A stretch of 64,000 nucleotides of DNA from Calothrix sp. NIES-4101. Its GTDB lineage: Bacteria; Cyanobacteriota; Cyanobacteriia; Cyanobacteriales; Nostocaceae. Made by a program: the position numbers and the translations under genes. The stretch lies in assembly GCA_004296455.1 (NCBI GenBank), contig AP018280.1, positions 7,056,794 to 7,120,793 on the forward strand. The letters run 5' to 3'. The notes under the pieces were generated by a model. The model did no database searches. It was not told the origin of the DNA and was given only the letters and a program-made list of their open reading frames with translations. Positions 9,587 through 17,600 of this stretch are shown here, in pieces; within the stretch, counting starts at the first letter, position 1; each line of letters begins with the position of its first letter.

Positions 9587-10129
9587 ATGGACACACAAGA
9601 GCGAAATACGACACCATACCCCAACATTCCAGCTGTACTTGAAAGCGACAGTCGTGAATTTAGAGATACAGGAGTACCTAGCACAGTTGCAGTTGCAGGA
9701 CACCCCATTCATCCTATCCTTGTTCAATTCCCAATCGCTTTCCTGGTTGGTGCGGCTATCACCGATGTCGTATTTTGGTTTCTTAAGGATAGCTTTTGGG
9801 CACTGGCATCATTTTGGCTAATCGTTGGAGGTATTTGCGGAGGACTTTTAGCTGCGGCAACTGGCTTAATGGACTTTTTTCGTATCGAACGAGTTCGCAA
9901 ACGTACTGCTGGTTGGGCGCATATGATACTTAATATTGCGGCTCTAACTTTGACAGCAATCAATCTATATATTCGCTGGAACCATCCAATCTCCGCCATC
10001 ATACCTTGGGGAATTATTCTTTCAATTCTTGTATCAACACTCCTTGGTATTTCTGGATGGTATGGTGGTGAATTAGTTTATCGTCATAAAATTTCAGTAA
10101 TTGGTAACGGGAATCCTAACTATCCCTAA
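9587..10129 (+). CDS. DUF2231 domain membrane protein
   Basis: 180-aa protein with four predicted helices (about residues 48-66, 72-95, 108-127, 138-158). A polar N-terminal tail is followed by the family signature HPIHPILVQFPIAF, then TGLMDFFRIE, and His near the start of helix 3 (GWAHM). DUF2231 proteins are small membrane proteins with conserved His residues, proposed to bind heme or metal; the role is not established. The divergent hemerythrin gene hints at shared redox or iron regulation (inference). A strong terminator follows. Confidence 0.85.
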   Translation: MDTQERNTTPYPNIPAVLESDSREFRDTGVPSTVAVAGHPIHPILVQFPIAFLVGAAITDVVFWFLKDSFWALASFWLIVGGICGGLLAAATGLMDFFRIERVRKRTAGWAHMILNIAALTLTAINLYIRWNHPISAIIPWGIILSILVSTLLGISGWYGGELVYRHKISVIGNGNPNYP

Positions 10130-10159
10130 GCAAGATTGAAAGCAAGTTAGAAATTATCA

Positions 10160-10196
10160 AAAAACTCCTGTATTGCTAAAAATCGGAGTTTTTTGA
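10160..10196 (+). terminator. rho-independent terminator
   Basis: Stem AAAAACTCC/GGAGTTTTT with a 16-nt loop, ending in a T run. It lies 30 bp after the DUF2231 stop codon. Confidence 0.85.
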
Positions 10197-10407
10197 CAAT
10201 TAGAAACCAGAGTGAATTGCCAGAATTTTTCAAAAAGTTACATTTTTAACTGTCTGATTAGAAATTTTTGCCTATTATTTAGGATATTCAAAAAAACTTC
10301 AAGTTTTAATGTAATCCTCTCTTTGCTCCTGAGCGATCGCTTTTGGGGCTTTTTTAGAATATATTTTTAGAATATATATTATTTACTATCTATCTCAAAT
10401 ATCGGCT

Positions 10408-10629
10408 ATGCAAATCCGAGTCAAAGTTAAGCCCAACTCAAAAATTCCGAGAATAATTGAGGAAGATAATAAGAATCTCACGATATATCTGAAATCACCA
10501 CCAGTTGATGGAAAAGCAAACCAAGAGTTAATTCAAGTTTTGGCAGAAAAATTTAATGTTCCCAAATCTAGTATCACAATCAAATCTGGCTTATCATCAC
10601 GACAAAAATTAGTAGAAATTATGGATTAG
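10408..10629 (+). CDS. DUF167 (YggU) family protein
   Basis: 73-aa small alpha/beta protein matching the DUF167 family. It starts with the [11 protein letters not shown] strand and contains the hallmark [19 protein letters not shown], followed by [18 protein letters not shown]. The family is widespread in bacteria and eukaryotes with no settled function. It is a single short gene with its own spacer; a HIP1 site lies 70 bp upstream. Confidence 0.92.
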   Translation: MQIRVKVKPNSKIPRIIEEDNKNLTIYLKSPPVDGKANQELIQVLAEKFNVPKSSITIKSGLSSRQKLVEIMD

Positions 10630-10707
10630 GAAAATACTAGACAAAAGAAAATAGAAATCCAAAGTATCTATGGCTTTACAAAATATTGAGTCCCAATCTC
10701 CAATTCC

Positions 10708-11319
10708 CTAATTTTCCGTAATCGCAATATATCCAGGCTGACTTTTGACTCGTTCAATCCATGCTTCAATAGCCGGAAACTGAGTTAAATCGTAACCAGC
10801 TTCAGGTGCTACATGTGTATAGGCAAATAAACTAATATCAGCGATAGAATAACGCCCACCAACAAAAAAGCTATTTGTTGTTAAATGATGCTCCATAACA
10901 TGGAGTGCAGTATAACCAGATTGATGACGCTTTTCAATTTCTGCTTTGTTTGCTTCTGCTTGATTGAGAATAGTCATCCAATATCTAGGTGTCGCAATAA
11001 AAGGCTCGTGACTATACTGTTCAAAAAATAGCCACTGGAGAACTTGGGCACGTAAAAAACGGTCGTAAGGGAAATATTCAGTCCCTTCACTTAAGTAAAC
11101 TAAAATAGCATTTGATTCTGCCAAGTATTTACCAGTTTCAATTTCTAACACAGGAATTTTACCATTAGCATTTTTAGACAAAAACTCTGGAGTCCTTGTT
11201 AAACCTTGACTTACGTCCATTTCTATTCTTGTAAAAGGCATTCCTAGTTGTGTTAACAATAGACGTATTTTATAGCAATTGCCAGAAGGTAAAAAATCGT
11301 ACAAACGTAGCGTTTCCAT
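10708..11319 (-). CDS. glutathione S-transferase family protein
   Basis: 203-aa soluble GST. The N-terminal thioredoxin fold spans residues 1-80: the Ser of PSGNCYKIRLLL near 12 is in the active-site region, the cis-Pro is in GKIPVLE, and the ESNAILVYL helix contains the glutathione-binding Glu-Ser. The all-helical C-terminal domain includes the N-capping/hydrophobic staple SIADISLFAYTHVA (about 157-170). Length and motifs fit the bacterial YfcG/Ure2-like GSTs that act on disulfides, peroxides or electrophiles; the substrate is unknown. It is a single gene, convergent with DUF167. Confidence 0.92.
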   Translation of the reverse strand: METLRLYDFLPSGNCYKIRLLLTQLGMPFTRIEMDVSQGLTRTPEFLSKNANGKIPVLEIETGKYLAESNAILVYLSEGTEYFPYDRFLRAQVLQWLFFEQYSHEPFIATPRYWMTILNQAEANKAEIEKRHQSGYTALHVMEHHLTTNSFFVGGRYSIADISLFAYTHVAPEAGYDLTQFPAIEAWIERVKSQPGYIAITEN

Positions 11320-11528
11320 GCCACAATATTTAGGATGAAGTTTTAATTATCAAGAGGCTGCAAAAAACAATATCTTATCAGATAAAACTACTTCCATAAA
11401 TAAAATTTTATATATCATTTATTGATGGTATAAAATAGTGTTAATTTTTAATCCAAATAAATTCAATAAAGTATTATTTTATCCTCGTATAATACAATAA
11501 AGATAAATCTTCATTTTGCCGCGATCGC

Positions 11529-12224
11529 ATGTGTGGAAGATATACTCTAACCCAATCAGCAAAAGCGATTTCTGAATATTTTGATATCCAAGATATTCCC
11601 GAATTCAAGCCACAATACAATATTGCACCTACGCAATTAGTGTTAGCAGTTTTACATGCTTCAGAGTCCGATTTAAATGTAGATAACTCACTGTGTAACA
11701 AACGTGTATTGCAACAGTTCCGTTGGGGGCTAATACCCCCCTGGGCAAAAGATAAAAGTATAGGTGCAAAATTAATTAATGCTCGGTCTGAAACCGTAGC
11801 CGAAAAACCATCATTTCGGGCGGCATTCAAGCGCAGAAGATGTTTGGTGGTTGCCGATGGTTTTTATGAATGGCAGCGTCAGGATGGGAAGAAGCAACCT
11901 TTTTATTTTCGCCTGCAAAATCAACAGTTGTTTGCTTTTGCCGGACTATGGGAGCAATGGCAGTCACCAGAAGGAGAACAAATTAAATCATGTACCATCT
12001 TAACTGCGATCGCCAACGAATTGATGCAACCCATTCATGAGCGAATGCCTGTAATATTGCAGCCGGAAGATTACGATTTGTGGCTTGATGTGCAAGTGCC
12101 AGACCTAAAAATGTTAAAACCTTTGTTGCAGCCATTGTCTGCTGAAAGCATGAGAGCATACCCAGTTAGTACTTTGGTAAATAGTGTCCGGAATAATCAT
12201 CCTGAGTGTATTATGCCTGTGTAG
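11529..12224 (+). CDS. yedK: SRAP family abasic-site protein (YedK/HMCES)
   Basis: 231-aa member of the SOS response-associated peptidase family. It starts MCGRYTLT, so Cys2 becomes the N-terminal residue that forms a thiazolidine crosslink with abasic sites in single-stranded DNA. Other conserved parts are the PQYNIAPTQ loop (Asn32 region), WGLIPPWA, INARSETV, GFYEWQ (Glu near 110) and the catalytic His in IHERMPVIL. All key residues are present. It protects replication forks from abasic sites. A HIP1 site overlaps the region just before the start codon. Confidence 0.95.
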   Translation: MCGRYTLTQSAKAISEYFDIQDIPEFKPQYNIAPTQLVLAVLHASESDLNVDNSLCNKRVLQQFRWGLIPPWAKDKSIGAKLINARSETVAEKPSFRAAFKRRRCLVVADGFYEWQRQDGKKQPFYFRLQNQQLFAFAGLWEQWQSPEGEQIKSCTILTAIANELMQPIHERMPVILQPEDYDLWLDVQVPDLKMLKPLLQPLSAESMRAYPVSTLVNSVRNNHPECIMPV

Positions 12225-12394
12225 GAGACGCGGGGATAAAGGGGTGTCAACCATCAATCTCTAACTTTCCCACTCGATTGGGTATTCTCCAATTCCTCAT
12301 GTCCCCTAATTACCAATTACACTCTTGATCAAAGCCTAAAAAGCCAAAAGTTAATCAACTCTATTTAGCCGTTAGCCGAAATTTAGAGGCAAAT

Positions 12395-12916
12395 ATGCCA
12401 AGAACTCAAAAAAACGATAATTTTATCGATAAGTCATTTACTGTCATGGCAGATATTATTTTAAAAATTCTGCCAACTAACAAAAAAGCCAAAGAAGCTT
12501 TTGTTTATTACCGGGATGGAATGTCGGCGCAGGCAGAGGGTGAGTATGCTGAAGCTTTAGACTATTACAATGAAGCCTTGCAACTCGAACAAGACTCAAA
12601 CGATCGCAGTTATGTTTTGTATAATATGGGCTTGATTTACGCTAGTAATGGCGACCATGAGAAAGCCTTAGAATATTATCACCAAGCGATCGAGTTAAAC
12701 CCCCGTATGCCTCAAGCTTTGAATAATATCGCTGTAATTTACCATTTCCAAGGCGAAAGAGCCAAAGAAGCAGGTGACGTAGACGGTGGTGAAGCCCTAT
12801 TCGATCAAGCCGCAGATTACTGGGTACGGGCAATTCGTCTTGCACCCAATAACTACATAGAAGCCCAAAACTGGCTCAAAACTACCGGGCGATCGCAAAT
12901 TGACGTATTCTTTTAG
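12395..12916 (+). CDS. ycf3: photosystem I assembly protein Ycf3
   Basis: 173-aa Ycf3, exactly the family length. This thylakoid-associated chaperone holds the PsaA/PsaB reaction-centre subunits during photosystem I assembly. After the family-typical N terminus ([15 protein letters not shown]) come three TPR repeats at about residues 33-70, 73-105 and 115-152 (for example [14 protein letters not shown] and [18 protein letters not shown]). It stands alone, followed by a heptamer-repeat spacer and gatC. It is strong evidence for a photosynthetic organism. Confidence 0.97.
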   Translation: MPRTQKNDNFIDKSFTVMADIILKILPTNKKAKEAFVYYRDGMSAQAEGEYAEALDYYNEALQLEQDSNDRSYVLYNMGLIYASNGDHEKALEYYHQAIELNPRMPQALNNIAVIYHFQGERAKEAGDVDGGEALFDQAADYWVRAIRLAPNNYIEAQNWLKTTGRSQIDVFF

Positions 12917-12929
12917 TAATTTTGCTGAT

Positions 12930-13012
12930 GGTTAGTAGTTAATGGTTAGTAGTTAGTAGTTAGTAGTTAATTGTTAACAACCAACTATTAACGAATAACC
13001 AAATAACCAAAT
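12930..13012. repeat. short tandem heptamer repeat (STRR-type)
   Basis: Tandem GTTAGTA-type 7-mers (GTTAGTA, GTTAATG, GTTAGTA three times, GTTAATT) run into a roughly complementary stretch (AACCAACTATTAAC, AATAACCAAATAACC), so the transcript could fold. Heptanucleotide repeats of this kind are a known mark of heterocyst-forming cyanobacteria. It fills most of the ycf3-gatC spacer. Confidence 0.75.
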
Positions 13013-13043
13013 ATCCGAGAACCACTACTCAATTACCCATTTT

Positions 13044-13334
13044 ATGATTGACCGCGAACAAGTACACAAAGTCGCCTCCTTAGCGCGTTTAGAACTAACA
13101 CCTGAAGAAGAAGAAAAATTCACCATACAATTAGGCAGTATTCTTGAATACGTAGAACAACTGAATGAACTTGATGTCACCGATGTTGTGCCAACTACGA
13201 GAGCGATCGATGTTAGTAATGTAACTAGACCCGATAACCTCCAGCCTTATCCAGAACGCGAAGCAATCCTTAAGGGTGCGCCAGAACAAGAAGGCGATTT
13301 CTTCAAAGTCCCCAAAATATTAAATCCAGAGTAA
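13044..13334 (+). CDS. gatC: Asp/Glu-tRNA amidotransferase subunit C
   Basis: 96-aa GatC, the small subunit of the GatCAB complex that converts Glu-tRNA(Gln) and Asp-tRNA(Asn) into the amidated forms. The family pattern is clear: [23 protein letters not shown], then [16 protein letters not shown], then [33 protein letters not shown]. The length is normal. gatA and gatB are not in the window, as is usual for scattered cyanobacterial gat genes. A hairpin follows the stop codon. Confidence 0.96.
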   Translation: MIDREQVHKVASLARLELTPEEEEKFTIQLGSILEYVEQLNELDVTDVVPTTRAIDVSNVTRPDNLQPYPEREAILKGAPEQEGDFFKVPKILNPE

Positions 13335-13768
13335 ATGTTGTAGCAGGTGTCAGAGCCAGACGCAGCAAATAGAAAATTATGGCTCTCCTGACACCCCTCA
13401 TGCTTCTGCTAAAATAACGTAAATCTTCCGTTGAGTCAGGTTACTCGTTTTCTTGATTCGACAGATTTTTTGCTGTCTCGAATTTGGTCAATTTACAATT
13501 GTATTTCCCCAATCTATCCCATCTCAAGGATGGGAATGTTTTGAAATTAATTATCGTCCGGTATCAGTGATTAAATATATATTTTCACCTGACTCTAAAG
13601 AATCAGACTGTTAACAAAACCTACTAAGAAATGAGAATTTAATAACCTATAACTTTCGATTTGATTTGGAATAGTGCGTTACACTCCGCTAACAGGATTC
13701 TACTTTTGCACTGTATTTAATCCACATTCCTCAAGGTTGAAGAAATCCAACTCATACAATCACCAACT
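13335..13768. other. intergenic region with a hairpin after gatC
   Basis: A 434-bp spacer. At 13346-13395 the sequence GGTGTCAG-AGCCA pairs with TGGCT-CT-CTGACACC across a 22-nt loop, a plausible transcript end for gatC although no T run follows. The rest is AT-rich and leads to the permease gene. A short frame at 13674-13856 overlaps the permease start and is not called. Confidence 0.5.
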
Positions 13769-14674
13769 ATGCAAAGTATTAAAAACAAAAACTGGATTAA
13801 CTTCTACCAGCAAATCACACCTTATCTATTTTTATTGCCAGCATTACTGGTATTAGTAATAACTGTATTTTTACCAGCTTTGCAAGCATTTTATTTAACT
13901 TTTACTCAAATTCAAGATATTAGTGGCACACAAGCACAATGGGTTGGCTTGGCTAATTTTATTCGTCTGTGGAATGATGCAGTATTTTGGAAAACTTTGA
14001 GTAATACCCTACTCTATTTAATAATTGTTGTCCCAATTCTCGTTATTGCACCTTTAGGCTTAGCAATATTAGTCAATCAAAAACTACGCGGTATCACCTG
14101 GTTTCGCGCCGCCTACTACACACCAGTAATTATTTCCATGGTAGTGGCTGGAATCGCCTGGAACTGGTTGTACGAAGAAAAAGGTTTAATTAATCAATTT
14201 CTGACTAATTTAGGCATTATCAAAGAAGGTATTCCTTGGTTAACAAATCCCAAATTTGCACTGTTTAGTGTCATGGCTGTAACAGTGTGGAAAGGTTTGG
14301 GTTACTACATGGTGATTTATCTAGCTGGTTTACAATCAATTCCTGCGGATATATACGAAGCAGCATCAATTGATGGTTCTGATGGTATTCGCAAACATTT
14401 TGACATGACATTGCCATTAATGCGACCTTATTTAGCTTTAGTTGCAGTAATTTCGGCAATTTCCGCCACGAAAGTATTTGAAGAAGTTTATATTATGACC
14501 CAAGGTGGGCCACGAAATAGTTCTAAAACAATAGTTTATTATTTATATGAGCAGGCATTTTCTAACTTAGAAATTAGCTATGCCTGTACAATTGGCTTAG
14601 TCCTATTCCTGATAATATTAGCACTATCAGTGTTACGGCTACTCCTAGAGAATTCAGGGGATTCAGTTATTTAA
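13769..14674 (+). CDS. sugar ABC transporter permease (MalF/UgpA type)
   Basis: 301-aa inner-membrane permease with six predicted helices starting at about residues 20, 75, 110, 160, 210 and 265. The cytoplasmic EAA loop, EAASIDGSDGIRKHFDMTLPLMRP (about 195-220), is the contact site for the ATPase subunit and identifies the carbohydrate-uptake CUT1 class. A binding protein, second permease and ATPase would be needed but are absent here. It is therefore an orphan subunit, and partners must be elsewhere. The stop codon is only 7 bp from the end of the convergent TamB-like gene. Confidence 0.92.
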   Translation: MQSIKNKNWINFYQQITPYLFLLPALLVLVITVFLPALQAFYLTFTQIQDISGTQAQWVGLANFIRLWNDAVFWKTLSNTLLYLIIVVPILVIAPLGLAILVNQKLRGITWFRAAYYTPVIISMVVAGIAWNWLYEEKGLINQFLTNLGIIKEGIPWLTNPKFALFSVMAVTVWKGLGYYMVIYLAGLQSIPADIYEAASIDGSDGIRKHFDMTLPLMRPYLALVAVISAISATKVFEEVYIMTQGGPRNSSKTIVYYLYEQAFSNLEISYACTIGLVLFLIILALSVLRLLLENSGDSVI

Positions 14675-14681
14675 ATAATAG

Positions 14682-17600
14682 CTAAAACCTTCGTTCAAAT
14701 TCTACCACTGCACGATTATCATCAAATAAATTTGTTGATGCACGAACACGAAATTCACGATTAATTCGATAATTAATACCCCATTGTACTGGGTCACTAG
14801 CAGTTAAAATTTTCAGTGCAGATGCAGAAAATCGGGGAGAAATATCGACACCAGCTTCCGCCGCTAATTCTAAACTAGAAAAATTCCTTCCCGCTTCTGG
14901 ATTTTCAGAAATAACAGTTGGGAATATGCGAAATTCACTTAAACCTAATGTATTTCCAATCTGATTAAATGCACTTTGGAAATTATTAAATACTGCTGAA
15001 CCAGCTATATTAATTAAACCCAATGTACTATCTGCACTTCTTCCTTGGGTTTCCACAAATCCGCCACCAAGTAAGGCAACAATTTCGTTTTGACTACGGG
15101 TAGGATTACTGGTTAATTCCAAGTTATTATTTAGTTGACTGGCTGGGCCTTCGACTCTGGCTTCGACACGAACACTTTCTAATGCCCCTACTCCTGTTGT
15201 ATTGATGCGACTAAAATCACCATTTTGAACAACATCTAAGACCTTAGCAAATAAGCGAATATTTAAATCTGGATCACGTGGTTGGCTTCGTCTAAAAGTG
15301 GCTCTATGTCTGTAACCACGTGCTAATTTGAATTGTGTTGTAAATAAATTCACTCCACCCGATCTTAGCCTAATTTCTCCTTCAGGGATAGGGTCTATAA
15401 ATGAACCTGTGACATTTAAATCACCTGTAGCAATAAAATTTAGAATTGGTGGGCGAGTAATTCTCACATTATTTCCCAGAGTTAACTGTAAGTTGTTAAA
15501 TCTTGTGGGTGTAGTGTTTATTTCGGCTTCTGTTGGTTGATTGGATTTCAGTAAATTAGTTGAGGAATTTTCAATTTTAGTTTCGTCACTTGTGGATTCA
15601 GACAAGAAGACTTGACCGTTACTTAACCTAATTTTGCCACCAATTAATGGCTCGATCGCAGAACCAGTAATTTGCAATTGGCCACTCACACCACCTTGAT
15701 ATAAGCTCTTCAGGTTTAATGCTAATCTATCGAGATTTAGTGTAAGGGGATTGTTGATTTGTAATTCATTATTGGAGATGGGAATTTCACCGAATGCGGC
15801 GACTCTTCCTTGACTAAATTTACCTTCAAGATTTTCGACGATGATGCGGTCAAAATCAAATTTTGCCTGCCCGGAAACATCAGTGAGTTTTCCGGGTAAT
15901 GCTTGGGCTGAGAATGTGGCTTTATTTAAGCTGGCAATTCCATTGAGAATGAGTTGATCGCTAGTTCCTTTAACTTGTAAATCAACCTCTCCTTCCCCAT
16001 TTTCAAAAGTTATTTGGTTAGTGAATAGATTTAATACTGCTAACCCTTGATTTTTGATTTTGACATCAAGATTGATTTGATTATCTTGGGGTGGTGGTGA
16101 TAGGGGGGCTTGGTAGGGAATACCTCCAGCAATGGTAACAGGATCAGAACCAACTACATTAATATTGCTATTGAAACTTAAACGTCCATTAGCGTAGTTA
16201 AAACTAGCATCGGCTGACTGTACTCCCTTAGCATTTAATGTACCTTCACTAATTTGAAAATCACCTTGTGCCTGGGGATTGATAATACTACCTGCGATCG
16301 CAGCTTGTCCACTCAAATTTCCGGTTAATCCGACTGGTAATTTGACGAAGTTGCTGAGGAGTTTGACGGGGAAGTTTTGAACTCGCAATGTCCCCGATTG
16401 TTCTTCACCGCCAATACTACCTGTAAAGGCTAACAGCCGACTTTTAGACTCAACACGTAAGGGTTGAAAGCGTAAAATCCCTTCATTAAAGTTACCCCTA
16501 GCGATAATTTTTTCAGCGACAAAATAGCGATTTGGATCGTTTTCCCGTCCCCAAATAAAGTTAAGACCATTGAATTTAAAGTCTGCTGTGAATCCGGTAG
16601 CTGTTGCAGTGTCAAATGTCACCTCTCCGTCAAAAATTCCTTTTAAATCGGCTAAATCGGGTATCGGCGATGCATCACGTCGCTGCTGTTGTTGTTTTTC
16701 GGATAAGGCTGCTAATTCGGTAAACCTTTGTAATTGAAATAGTAATAGTTTGTCGTCTAGGGATTCTGGTGTTTGAGGAATTTGGATTATTTGGGCTAAC
16801 TCTGCTGGATTGGGTAAGCTGGCAGGCTTGGTATTATTCAAATCAGCAGCAGTGCCGAAGTCTTTTTCCCCAATACCCCGTCCCAAATCTCCAATTTCAA
16901 AGATTTGTAACGTTGTTAACACATCTTGGATATTACCTTGGTTCACCGACAAAGTGCCCTGGACTTGAGGAATTTTTGCAGTGGGATTGACGCTACCAAC
17001 AAAGGCATAGCGACTATTATTTTTAATAAAATTGCTCTTTTGCAGCGTTAGCTTACCCTGATTGTAGTTGAAAGCAGCATCCAGACTATTACCCTGGATA
17101 CGACCAAAACGAGGATTGGCGATCGCAATATTTCCATTTGCTGCTAGAGTCTTCTGGTTCACCTGAAAGTTCCCGGTTAAGGAACCACCGACACCCCCGC
17201 CACCAATAAATGGGTTACTGGGCAAGCTTAAATTTAAGGCGGTGAGGGGAAAGTTATTCACCTGAGCAATAATATTTTCGCCTTGGGATTTGCCCACCGC
17301 AGTGGCATCTCGCCAACGCACGGCAAAGTTTTGGGGACGATTATTGGCATCTAAATTAAAGGCAATTCTATCTTGCTGACCGGCAACATCTAATTTCAAA
17401 CTGCTTCCAGTTTCAGTAGTAATATTCCCCCTCATTAACGGTTCAAAGGCAAATTTATTCACTGCTAAATTTCTCAGCGCTAACTGCCCCTGCAAATTGG
17501 GTACGGGCAAATTCCCTGTAATTTTGCCGATAAAATCAGCCCTTCCCGCTAAATCAATCCCATTCGGCAAGTTCGCAGGTAAATTATTCAAATTGTAATT

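Noticed and set aside
12930-13012. CRISPR array
   Set aside because: The repeat unit is 7 bp with no spacers of constant length; it is an STRR-type tandem repeat.
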